Positions 1 through 5,582 of a DNA stretch of 11,340 nucleotides are shown here, in pieces. Origin of the DNA: Frankiales bacterium (GTDB taxonomy: Bacteria > Actinomycetota > Actinomycetes > Mycobacteriales > SCTD01); contig JAOPVD010000013.1 of NCBI GenBank assembly GCA_025966295.1, positions 1 through 11,340 on the forward strand, given 5' to 3'. The notes below the pieces were generated by a model. That model searched no databases, was not told the origin of the DNA, and saw only the letters and a program-made list of their open reading frames with translations. Numbering within the stretch: the first letter of the stretch is position 1; each line of letters begins with the position of its first letter. Both the position numbers and the translations under genes were made by a program.

Positions 1-288
1 GTCGCCGACCCGGTTCCGGAGCCGATGGACTTCCCCGAGGTGGAGCCGCCGGTGCCGGCCGCCGCCGGCCTGCCCGACGCCGCCGAGCCGCTCCCGGAGC
101 GGGCCCCGCTCGACCAGCCCGAGCCGACCCCGTGGGTGCCCGAGCCGCTGCCCGAGAGGGCGCCCCTCGACGAGCCCGAGCCGCTCGGCCTGCCGGACCC
201 CGCCGACGACCCCGAGCCCCCGCTGGGCCCGCCTGGTGAGGGCACCGCGACGCCGTACGACGATCCGACCCGCGGCCCGACCCGGTGA
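1..288 (+). CDS. C-terminal tail of a Pro/Glu-rich protein (5' end outside window)
   Basis: The reading frame is open from base 1 to a TGA at 286-288, giving the last 95 residues of a protein whose start lies outside the window. The tail is dominated by Pro, Glu, Asp, Leu and Ala, is strongly acidic and should be disordered. No domain, membrane segment or catalytic motif is visible. It contains a 14-residue unit twice, EPLPERAPLDxPEP, encoded at 85-126 and 142-183 and offset by 19 codons. The copies differ mostly by synonymous changes plus one Gln/Glu change, so the peptide itself seems to be maintained. Such tails occur on many actinobacterial cell-envelope and cytoplasmic proteins, and the function cannot be told from this part. 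Codon use fits a real gene: third positions are almost all G/C. Confidence 0.7.
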   Translation, partial: VADPVPEPMDFPEVEPPVPAAAGLPDAAEPLPERAPLDQPEPTPWVPEPLPERAPLDEPEPLGLPDPADDPEPPLGPPGEGTATPYDDPTRGPTR

Positions 289-310
289 CCCACCCCGCAC
301 CCCCTGCTTG

Positions 311-353
311 CGTCATCGAAGGTGGCCCAGCGCCCCGCGGCCGCGCGATGACG
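311..353. repeat. Palindromic repeat element, copy 1
   Basis: This is the first of two related 43-bp palindromic units. The outer arms CGTCATCG (311-318) and CGATGACG (346-353) are perfect inverted repeats, and pairing extends to 10 bp at 309-318/346-355. An inner stem pairs GTGGCC (322-327) with GGCCGC (339-344), including one G:U wobble if read as RNA, around an 11-nt loop (328-338). Copy 2 starts exactly 75 bp downstream, and the 27 nt between the arms match at 22 positions. It follows the stop of the Pro/Glu-rich gene, so it could act as a terminator, although no T-run follows. It could also be a dispersed REP-like repeat. Confidence 0.75.
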
Positions 354-372
354 CACGGCGGTCCGACCCCAG

Positions 373-441
373 CCCACCCCGCTCACGTCATCGAAAGCGG
401 CCGGGCGCCCCGCGGCCGCACGATGACGCACGCGGGGTGGG
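373..441. repeat. Palindromic repeat element, copy 2, with extra outer arms
   Basis: The 43-bp core (386-428) repeats copy 1: arms CGTCATCG/CGATGACG (386-393/421-428), inner stem GCGGCC/GGCCGC (397-402/414-419) and an 11-nt loop. This copy is also flanked by a third inverted pair, CCCACCCCGC (373-382) and GCGGGGTGGG (432-441), separated from the core by 3 nt on each side. The total is 24 possible base pairs in 69 nt. All five core differences from copy 1 lie in unpaired positions or change C:G to U:G. The 3' arm ends 19 nt before the GTG of the next gene, beside its likely ribosome-binding sequence. The element could therefore affect translation of that gene as well as end transcription of the previous one. 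Confidence 0.75.
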
Positions 442-460
442 GGGTGGGGACGTCAGCGCG

Positions 461-913
461 GTGAGCACCGCCCTGGAGCTGACCGTGGACGTCGCCGCGC
501 CGGTGGCGCGGACCTGGGCCGGCGCGGTCGACTGGGCCGGTCAGGGCGACTGGATGCTGGGCACCCGGGTCCGCGGGACCGCGCAGGACGGTCGGGGCGT
601 GGGGGGCGGCGTCGAGGCGTTCACGGGGCTGGGGCGGCTCGGCTTCCGCGACACCATGGAGATCACGCTCTGGGAGCCGCCGTACCGCTGCAACGTGCGG
701 CACACCGGCCGGGTGGTGCGGGGGACCGGCGCGTTCGAGGTGCGGGACCGCGGGGCCGGGCGGAGCACCTTCGTGTGGCGCGAGGACCTCGACCTGCCGC
801 TCGGCGCCCTCGGCCGGCTGGGCTGGCCGTTGCTGCGCCCGCTGTTCGTCGCCGGGCTACGGGTCTCGCTGCGGCGGTTCGCCCGCTGGGTCGAGGCCGG
901 CCGCCCCGCCTGA
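461..913 (+). CDS. SRPBCC-fold protein (polyketide cyclase/dehydrase-like)
   Basis: A 150-residue protein that I assign to the SRPBCC (START/Bet v1-like) superfamily, whose members form a hydrophobic ligand-binding cavity. The family-like features are an opening strand with a 'V..PV...W' pattern (residues 8-19, then W25), a central block of strands containing 'TMEITLWEPPYRC' (65-77), an 'AFEV' strand (91-94) and a C-terminal helix rich in Leu, Arg and Phe (130-146). The ligand is unknown; relatives act as aromatase/cyclases, lipid binders or toxin-antitoxin RatA-like proteins. I chose GTG 461 because homologous sequence begins there, whereas the frame upstream runs through the palindromic repeats and is Arg/Pro-rich noise. 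A GTGGGGA at 445-450 could serve as a weak ribosome-binding site. The gene converges on the crotonase gene, with 18 nt between stop codons. Confidence 0.72.
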   Translation: MSTALELTVDVAAPVARTWAGAVDWAGQGDWMLGTRVRGTAQDGRGVGGGVEAFTGLGRLGFRDTMEITLWEPPYRCNVRHTGRVVRGTGAFEVRDRGAGRSTFVWREDLDLPLGALGRLGWPLLRPLFVAGLRVSLRRFARWVEAGRPA

Positions 914-931
914 GTCCCGCCGCAAGAGCCG

Positions 932-1720
932 TCAGCGGCCCTCGAACACCGGCGGGGTCTTGGCGAGGAAGGACCGCACCGCGCCGTGGTGGTCCGCGGT
1001 CTTGCCGACGCGGGTCTGGAGCTCGTCCTCCTTGGCCAGCGCCTCGACCAGCGTGCTGTCGGCCCCGAACCGCACCGACTCCTTGATGCAGGCGTACGCC
1101 GCCGTCGGGCCGGCAGCGAGCTTACGGGCCAGCTCGGTGGCGACCGCCAGCACCTGCTCGGGCGGCACCACCATGTTGAGCATCCCCATCTCCAGGGCCT
1201 GCTCGGCGGTGAACGGCTCGGCCAGCAGCAGCAGCGCGGTGGCCCGGCCGGTGCCGACCAGGCGGGGCAGCGTCCAGGACAGCCCGGAGTCGGCGGTCAG
1301 CCCGATGCCGGCGAAGGCGGTGGTGTAGCGCGCGCCGGCCGCCCCGATCCGCAGGTCCAGCGCGCAGGCCAGGCCCAGGCCCGCGCCGGCGGTGGTGCCG
1401 TTGAGGGCCGCGATGGTCGGGAACGGCAGCGCCGCCAGCGCCGTGACCAGCGGGTTGTAGTGCTCGCTGACGGTCGACAGCGGCGCCGGGCTGCCGGCGT
1501 CGAGCAGCGCGGCGTGCTCCCGCAGGTCCTGCCCGACGCAGAACGCCCGGCCGGTGCCGGTCAGGACCAGGGCCCGCACCCGCGGGTCGGCGGCGACGGT
1601 GGCGACCGCCTCGTTGAGGGCCACCTTCACCTCGACGGTGAGCGAGTTCATGGCGTCCGGCCGGTTCAGGGTGATCGTCGCGACCGCATCGGTGACGTCG
1701 AGCAGGACGGTGTCAGACAT
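932..1720 (-). CDS. Enoyl-CoA hydratase/isomerase family protein (PaaG-like)
   Basis: A 262-residue crotonase-fold protein, full length for the family. The oxyanion-hole segments are visible: 'FCVGQDL' (60-66) and 'NGTTAGAGLGLA' (107-118). The two glutamates used by classical enoyl-CoA hydratases are absent. Instead 'GLTADSGLSWTLPRL' (140-154) places Asp144 where PaaG-type isomerases carry their catalytic aspartate, and 'YNPLV' (88-92) also recalls PaaG. This suggests a 2-(1,2-epoxy-1,2-dihydrophenyl)acetyl-CoA isomerase or another delta-3,delta-2-enoyl-CoA isomerase rather than a hydratase. No other phenylacetate gene is in view, so the substrate remains open. The start at 1720 is supported by GGAG seven bases upstream on the minus strand. 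The frame stays open far upstream, but that part is antisense to pepA. The gene is divergent from the DUF3117 gene. Confidence 0.85.
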   Translation of the reverse strand: MSDTVLLDVTDAVATITLNRPDAMNSLTVEVKVALNEAVATVAADPRVRALVLTGTGRAFCVGQDLREHAALLDAGSPAPLSTVSEHYNPLVTALAALPFPTIAALNGTTAGAGLGLACALDLRIGAAGARYTTAFAGIGLTADSGLSWTLPRLVGTGRATALLLLAEPFTAEQALEMGMLNMVVPPEQVLAVATELARKLAAGPTAAYACIKESVRFGADSTLVEALAKEDELQTRVGKTADHHGAVRSFLAKTPPVFEGR

Positions 1721-1814
1721 GGGGGCGCTCCAAGCAGGTGGTGACGAGGCGGCGGGCTGCCGGGATGAGCCTCTCAGCCCGCTCGCGGCCCTCGTGCCGG
1801 AGGGGTCCGGCGCT

Positions 1815-1834
1815 CCCCGGTTTCCCACCCGGGG
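1815..1834. promoter_or_regulatory. Small inverted repeat in the divergent intergenic region
   Basis: CCCCGG (1815-1820) and CCGGGG (1829-1834) form a perfect 6-bp inverted repeat around an 8-nt spacer. It lies in the 192-bp region between the divergent crotonase and DUF3117 genes. It could be an operator half-site pair or a short hairpin, but GC-rich palindromes of this size are frequent by chance in such DNA. I found no convincing -35/-10 pair in the same region. Confidence 0.2.
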
Positions 1835-1912
1835 CCGCAATGCAGGAGAATGGACCCAAGCACCCCGCGGCGCAGCGTTGCTGTGTCGCACCTGACTGAT
1901 GGAGGTACGGCG

Positions 1913-2080
1913 ATGGCGGCCATGAAGCCGCGCACGGGCGACGGCCCGCTCGAGGTCACCAAGGAAGGTCGCGGCATCGTCATGCGCGTCCCGCTGGAGG
2001 GTGGCGGACGCCTCGTCGTCGAGCTCAACGCCGAGGAGGCCACGAACCTCGGCGACGCCCTCAAGGCCGTCGTGTCCTAG
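1913..2080 (+). CDS. DUF3117 family protein (Rv1211-type)
   Basis: A 55-residue protein with the near-invariant DUF3117 opening 'MAAMKPRTGDGPLEVTKEGR', then 'GIVMRVPLEGGGRLVVEL' and an alanine-rich helix 'ALKAVV' at the end. This small family is typical of actinobacteria. The M. tuberculosis member Rv1211 has been described as calmodulin-like, but no EF-hand loop is evident here and I would not assign that role. The pattern looks like a short beta-hairpin plus helix. The ATG at 1913 is preceded by a strong ribosome-binding site, GGAGG at 1901-1905 with a 7-nt spacer. The stop is only 3 nt before the GTG of pepA, so the two genes are very probably co-transcribed and may be translationally coupled. 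Confidence 0.92.
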   Translation: MAAMKPRTGDGPLEVTKEGRGIVMRVPLEGGGRLVVELNAEEATNLGDALKAVVS

Positions 2081-2083
2081 ACG

Positions 2084-3550
2084 GTGGCCGACCTTCCGTC
2101 CCTGCGCCTGGCCGGGTCCGTCCCGGGGGCTGACGTCCTCGCCGTGGCCACCCGGCCCGGGGACGGCGGCGCCGAACTCCTCGCGGACCTCGACGTCCAC
2201 GGCGTGCTCGAGCGTGACAAGGCCAAGGGCGAGGCCGGCGAGGTCGTCACCGTCCCCACCCCCGAGCTGGTCTTCCTGGTCGGCACCGGGGACGGTACGG
2301 CGACCGCGCTGCGCAAGGCCGGGGCGGCGATCGCCCGGCGCAGCAAGGGCTCCGCGTCGCTGGCGCTCGACCTGCGGCGGCTGCCGCTGGACGCCGCCGG
2401 CCTGCAGGGGCTGGCCGAGGGGCTGCTGCTCGGGGTCTACGGCTTCACGCTGAAGGACACCGCCGAGCCGCGGCCGCTGCGCACCATCACCGTGGTCGTC
2501 AGCGACGTCGACGCCCTCAAGCCGGCGCTCGCGCAGGCCCAGGCGGTGATCGCGGCCACCGCGGTCGCCCGCGACCTGGTCAACACGCCGGCGCTGGACA
2601 AGACCCCGGCCTGGCTGGCCGCCCGCGCCACGGCCCTGCTCAAGGGCCTCACCGTCCGGGTCCGGGACGAGCAGCAGCTGCGCGCCGAGGGCTGGGGCGG
2701 CGTGACCGCCGTCGGGCAGGGCTCGGCCCGACCGCCGCGCGTCATCGAGGCCAGCTGGGACGGCGGCGGCAGCACCCACGTCGTGCTCGTCGGCAAGGGC
2801 ATCACCTTCGACACCGGCGGGCTGTCCATCAAGCCCAGCGACAGCATGCTGACGATGAAGATGGACATGGGCGGCGCCGCCGCGGTCCTCGCCACCCTGC
2901 GGGCGGTCGCCGACCTCAAGCTGCCGATCAAGGTGACCGTGGTCGCCTGCGCCGCCGAGAACATGCCCAGCGGCACCGCGCAGCGCCCCAGCGACGTCAT
3001 CCGGCAGTACGGCGGCACCACCGTCGAGGTGCTCAACACCGACGCCGAGGGCCGGCTCGTGCTCGCCGACGGCCTCGCGTACGCCGACCAGGTCCTGGAC
3101 GCCGACGTGATCGTCGACGTCGCCACCCTCACCGGCGCCATGCCGGTCGCGCTGGGCAAGAAGATCGCCGGGCTGTTCACCGACGACGACGCCCTGTCGG
3201 CGCAGCTGCTCGCCGCCGCCGACCGCTCGGGGGAGCGGCTCTGGCGGCTGCCGCTGGTGGACGACTACCTGCCCGCCCTCGACTCCGCGACGGCCGACCT
3301 GCGCAACATCGGCAACCCGAAGCTCAAGCTCGGCGGCGGCTCCATCACCGCGGCGCTGTTCCTGCGGGCCTTCACCGGCGGCCGGTCCTGGGCGCACCTC
3401 GACATCGCCGGCCCGGCCTGGTCCGGCGGCGACGACGACGAGCTCACCAAGGGCGGCACCGGGTACGGCGTCCGCCTGCTGGTGGCCTGGCTGCAGGAGC
3501 TGGCCGCGCCGCCGGTGCCGGCCGCCCGGCGGAGCCGCAAGAGCGCCTGA
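2084..3550 (+). CDS. pepA: Leucyl aminopeptidase (M17 family)
   Basis: A 488-residue cytosolic aminopeptidase of peptidase family M17, which removes N-terminal residues, preferably Leu, from peptides using two metal ions in a hexamer. The N-terminal macro-like domain covers about 1-165 and the catalytic domain follows. All expected active-site residues are present with the spacing of E. coli PepA: Lys238 and Asp243 in 'VGKGITFDTGG', Lys250 in 'SIKPS', Asp261 in 'MKMDMGGAA', and Asp320, Glu322 and Arg324 in the M17 signature 'NTDAEGRL' (318-325). The GTG start at 2084 gives the right N-terminus and lies 3 nt after the DUF3117 stop. No strong Shine-Dalgarno is seen, so translation may depend on coupling. 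The C-terminus ends in a short basic tail (481-488). Confidence 0.95.
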   Translation: MADLPSLRLAGSVPGADVLAVATRPGDGGAELLADLDVHGVLERDKAKGEAGEVVTVPTPELVFLVGTGDGTATALRKAGAAIARRSKGSASLALDLRRLPLDAAGLQGLAEGLLLGVYGFTLKDTAEPRPLRTITVVVSDVDALKPALAQAQAVIAATAVARDLVNTPALDKTPAWLAARATALLKGLTVRVRDEQQLRAEGWGGVTAVGQGSARPPRVIEASWDGGGSTHVVLVGKGITFDTGGLSIKPSDSMLTMKMDMGGAAAVLATLRAVADLKLPIKVTVVACAAENMPSGTAQRPSDVIRQYGGTTVEVLNTDAEGRLVLADGLAYADQVLDADVIVDVATLTGAMPVALGKKIAGLFTDDDALSAQLLAAADRSGERLWRLPLVDDYLPALDSATADLRNIGNPKLKLGGGSITAALFLRAFTGGRSWAHLDIAGPAWSGGDDDELTKGGTGYGVRLLVAWLQELAAPPVPAARRSRKSA

Positions 3551-3564
3551 CGTGGCCAGCGTCA
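3548..3564. terminator. Short hairpin overlapping the pepA stop codon
   Basis: TGACG (3548-3552, beginning with the pepA stop) pairs with CGTCA (3560-3564) around a 7-nt loop. It is only 5 bp with no T-run, so a terminator role is a weak guess. The remaining 126 nt before the MscS-like gene hold a TAGCGT hexamer (3600-3605) that could be a -10 element, but no matching -35 sits at normal spacing. Confidence 0.25.
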
Positions 3565-3690
3565 CACCGGTCCGACAGGTCCGCGTCAGACCTTCTGCCT
3601 AGCGTGGGACGTGGGCCTCTCGCCCTGCCCGCCTCGTCGCGTGGCCGCCGAGCCGCCGGCGTTGACCCTCAGACCACCGAGGAGCACGCC

Positions 3691-4332
3691 ATGCGCAGAA
3701 CCCCGTTCGACCCTGCCCCCGGCACCGTCAACCACCTGCTCACCGCCCGGCTCCGCCCGGACTTCAAGCGGGCCGTCGCCTTCGGCCTGCTCGCCCTGGT
3801 GGCCGGCACCGCCGTGCGCGTGTACGCCGACCTGTCCTGGACGTCGCTGACCGGCAGCGTCATGGCGCTGGCCGGCAGCCTGGCCTTCACCGCCCCCGCC
3901 GTCCTGGCGGTCCGGAGCGTGGCCAGCGAGGTGGCCGCCGTCAGCCGGCTGCGGTTCGGCGACGCGCACGCCTCGGTCGTGGGGCTGCTGGTGACGCTGG
4001 CCGGCTACACCGCGACTGTGGTCGGGCTGCTGGTCCTGCTGCAGGTGCCGGTCCACAAGCTGCTGCTCTCCGGGGCCGTGACCGGGGTCGTCCTCGGCAT
4101 CGCCGCGCAGCAGTCGCTGGCCAACGTGGTCGCCGGCCTGGTGCTGGTGCTCAACCGGCCGTTCCAGGTGGGCGAGGAGATCACCGTGCACAGCGGGGCG
4201 CTGGGCGGCGACTACGGCGGCCGGGTGCTCTCCGTGGGCCTGACCTATGTGCGGCTGCAGGCCCCCAACGGCGTCGTGCTGCTGCCCAACTCGGGGGTGC
4301 TCGCCGCCGTCGTGGGCCCGCGCCTCTCCTGA
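3691..4332 (+). CDS. Short MscS-family mechanosensitive channel-like protein
   Basis: A 213-residue integral membrane protein. Hydrophobic segments lie at about 27-45, 52-75 and 96-118. They are followed by the pore-lining helix and beta-domain entry typical of MscS, 'GAVTGVVLGIAAQQSLANVV' (128-147) and 'GLVLVLNRPFQVGEEITV' (149-166). The chain stops soon after the beta-domain strand 'VRLQAPNGVVLLPNSGVL' (187-204), so the usual C-terminal alpha/beta vestibule domain is missing. MscS proteins open under membrane tension and release solutes after osmotic downshock; this compact form keeps the pore and the upper cap only. The ATG is supported by GAGGAG at 3679-3684, 6 nt upstream. It converges with the next gene, with 13 nt between the stop codons. 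Confidence 0.85.
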   Translation: MRRTPFDPAPGTVNHLLTARLRPDFKRAVAFGLLALVAGTAVRVYADLSWTSLTGSVMALAGSLAFTAPAVLAVRSVASEVAAVSRLRFGDAHASVVGLLVTLAGYTATVVGLLVLLQVPVHKLLLSGAVTGVVLGIAAQQSLANVVAGLVLVLNRPFQVGEEITVHSGALGGDYGGRVLSVGLTYVRLQAPNGVVLLPNSGVLAAVVGPRLS

Positions 4333-4350
4333 ACGCCGTACCGGCTCAGG
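4328..4350. terminator. Bidirectional hairpin between convergent genes
   Basis: CCTGA (4328-4332) pairs with TCAGG (4346-4350), and GCCG (4335-4338) pairs with CGGC (4342-4345) around a 3-nt loop. The result is a 9-bp stem with a 2-nt bulge on one side. The stop codons of both convergent genes lie in the stem and pair with each other. No U-tract follows on either strand, which is common for actinobacterial terminators. A role as shared terminator is inferred from position. Confidence 0.45.
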
Positions 4351-4807
4351 CCTGCGGGGCCAGGACGGTCCGGCCGGTGGCGAGGCGGATGTCCTCGAGG
4401 GTCTCCTCCTGCCGCTCGGCGCGCAGGATGAGCCGGTCGAGCTCGGCGGCGTCCAGCCGCGGGTCGTGCAGCACCCGCAGCAGCCGCCAGCCGGCGAGCT
4501 TGCCGTGCACGCCCAGGGTGAGGCTTTCGAGCTCGATGACGTCCGACAGCGGCGACCGGCTGAGCAGCGAGCCGTTCAGCTTGAGCCGGCCGAGCTTCTC
4601 CCCGACCCAGCCGGCCGCCACCTTGACCTGGTCCGGCTGGCCGCCGACCGCGGTGAGGATGCGCAGCAGCGCCTCGCGGTCCTCGGCCACCTCCTCCACG
4701 AGGGGCCGCACCGCGGGGATGTGCCCGGCGGCCCGCCGGAACAGCTCCAAGCCGGCCGTCGCGCCCATCAGGTGGTCGTTGAGGTAGATCACCAGGTAGT
4801 CGGTCAT
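4346..4807 (-). CDS. Conserved actinobacterial helical protein, function unknown
   Basis: A 153-residue soluble protein that I recognise only as a type recurring in actinobacterial genomes, beginning 'MTDYLVIYLNDHLMGATAGL'. It looks entirely alpha-helical, with four or five amphipathic helices: about 5-27, 31-53 (including 'EEVAEDREALLRIL'), 56-70, 86-113 and 117-143. A Glu/His-containing four-helix bundle of ferritin-like type is possible (Glu21, Glu38, Glu39, Glu42, Glu45, His101), but no clean ExxH metal motif is present. It has no signal peptide or membrane segment. The start at 4807 has a purine-rich GGGGGGAA about 10 nt upstream. The O-methyltransferase gene lies upstream in the same direction, 55 nt away, so the two may share a transcript. 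Confidence 0.8.
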   Translation of the reverse strand: MTDYLVIYLNDHLMGATAGLELFRRAAGHIPAVRPLVEEVAEDREALLRILTAVGGQPDQVKVAAGWVGEKLGRLKLNGSLLSRSPLSDVIELESLTLGVHGKLAGWRLLRVLHDPRLDAAELDRLILRAERQEETLEDIRLATGRTVLAPQA

Positions 4808-4862
4808 ACCGACGGGGTTCCCCCCGCGCGTCCAGGCAAGCCGACGGGTTATCTGGAGCTGA

Positions 4863-5489
4863 TCAAGACAGGACGGCGGCGAGCAGCCCGGCGCCGACCG
4901 GCAGCAGCGCCGGGGTCAGCTGCTCGTGCTCCCGGACCGCCTTCGCCAGCTCGCGCAGCGCCACCGTGTCGGCGTCGCGGGCGCTCGGGTCGGCCACCCG
5001 TCCCGCGCCCAGCGCGCCGGCGAACACCACCAGGCCGCCGGGGCGCAGCAGCCGGACCGCGGCGGTGAGGTAGTCGCTGTTCTCCTGCGCCAGCGCGTCG
5101 CAGAACACCAGGTCGTAGGCGCTGTCGGACAGCCGCGGCAGCACCTCCAGCGCGCGGCCGGCGATGAGGCGCACCCGGCCGGTGCCGTAGCCGGCCTCGA
5201 GCAGCGACTGCCGGGCCAGCCGCTGGTGCTCGGTCTCCGGGTCGACGGTGGTGAGCACGCCGTCCTCGCGCATGCCGCGCAGCAGCCACAGGGCCGACAC
5301 CCCCGCGCCGGTGCCGAGCTCGACCACCGCCTTGGCGCCGCCGGTGGCCGCCAGCAGCCGCAGCAGCGAGCCGGTCGTCGGGTCCACGCAGGGCACGCCC
5401 ACCTCGGCGGCCCGGGCCCGGGCCGCGATCAGTTCCGCGTCCTCGGGGAGCCAGGAGTCGAGCCAGTCGTTGATCACGTCGCCGTCCAT
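4863..5489 (-). CDS. SAM-dependent O-methyltransferase (Rv1220c-type)
   Basis: A 208-residue class I methyltransferase resembling M. tuberculosis Rv1220c, which also lies divergent to sigE. Motif I is 'VELGTGAGVSALWL' (56-69), which holds the S-adenosylmethionine. 'TTVDPE' (80-85) supplies the acidic residue expected to bind the ribose (Asp83), and 'YDLVFCDA' (125-132) is the motif near the catalytic site. Catechol-type O-methyltransferases have a metal-binding Asp-Asn pair after 'LLRPGG'; here the segment reads 'LLRPGGLVVFAGAL', so metal dependence is doubtful. The acceptor is unknown. The ATG at 5489 follows TAGGTT by 7 nt on the minus strand, a pattern that fits a leaderless transcript. 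It is separated from sigE by 93 bp. Confidence 0.9.
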   Translation of the reverse strand: MDGDVINDWLDSWLPEDAELIAARARAAEVGVPCVDPTTGSLLRLLAATGGAKAVVELGTGAGVSALWLLRGMREDGVLTTVDPETEHQRLARQSLLEAGYGTGRVRLIAGRALEVLPRLSDSAYDLVFCDALAQENSDYLTAAVRLLRPGGLVVFAGALGAGRVADPSARDADTVALRELAKAVREHEQLTPALLPVGAGLLAAVLS

Positions 5490-5496
5490 GCCCGGG

Positions 5497-5502
5497 AACC
5501 TA
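5497..5502 (-). promoter_or_regulatory. Candidate -10 element for a leaderless methyltransferase mRNA
   Basis: On the minus strand TAGGTT (5502 to 5497) matches the actinobacterial -10 pattern TAnnnT. It ends 7 nt before the ATG at 5489, so transcription would begin at or next to the start codon. No strong Shine-Dalgarno precedes that ATG, which fits leaderless translation. No good -35 is visible at 16-18 nt spacing. Confidence 0.45.
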
Positions 5503-5506
5503 CTGC

Positions 5507-5535
5507 GGGGAACGTCGGTCGCTCGTCAGGCGTTG
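5507..5535 (+). promoter_or_regulatory. sigE: Candidate ECF (SigE-type) promoter of sigE
   Basis: GGGGAAC (5507-5513) is followed after exactly 17 nt by CGTTG (5531-5535). This agrees with the GGAAC...CGTT promoters recognised by SigE/SigH-type ECF factors of actinobacteria. Transcription would start near 5543, giving a leader of about 40 nt before the ATG at 5583. It suggests that the sigma factor activates its own operon. A TTGACA at 5543-5548 lacks a partner -10 at normal spacing and is less convincing. Confidence 0.55.
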
Positions 5536-5582
5536 CTAGCCGTTGACAGGCCACCTTCAGGAAAGCGGAGCAGACTCACCCC

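Noticed and set aside
236..460. N-terminal extension of the SRPBCC gene to an ATG at 236
   Set aside because: The extension runs through the palindromic repeats, overlaps the previous gene and is Arg/Pro-rich; family sequence begins at GTG 461.
899..940. GGCCGC/GCGGCC inverted repeat between the SRPBCC and crotonase genes
   Set aside because: The arms (899-904 and 935-940) are only 6 bp and 30 nt apart, and such GC hexamers are very common here.
1721..3565. Minus-strand frame that continues the crotonase frame upstream for more than 600 codons
   Set aside because: It is antisense to pepA and DUF3117, has low-complexity Gly/Arg/Gln/His-rich translation, and a well-supported start with Shine-Dalgarno exists at 1720. 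Long open antisense frames are expected when third positions are nearly all G/C.
3551..3690. Promoter for the MscS-like gene (TAGCGT at 3600-3605)
   Set aside because: The hexamer fits TAnnnT, but no -35 lies at normal spacing and the leader would be about 80 nt; too weak for a separate entry.
4247..5546. Plus-strand open frames opposite the helical protein and the methyltransferase
   Set aside because: Translations are Gln/Arg/Pro-rich shadows; the minus strand carries recognisable proteins with proper starts.
5543..5548. Perfect TTGACA before sigE as a housekeeping -35 box
   Set aside because: At 16-18 nt spacing there is no acceptable -10; the nearest candidate, CAGACT (5571-5576), is 22 nt away. 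The ECF-type match is better.
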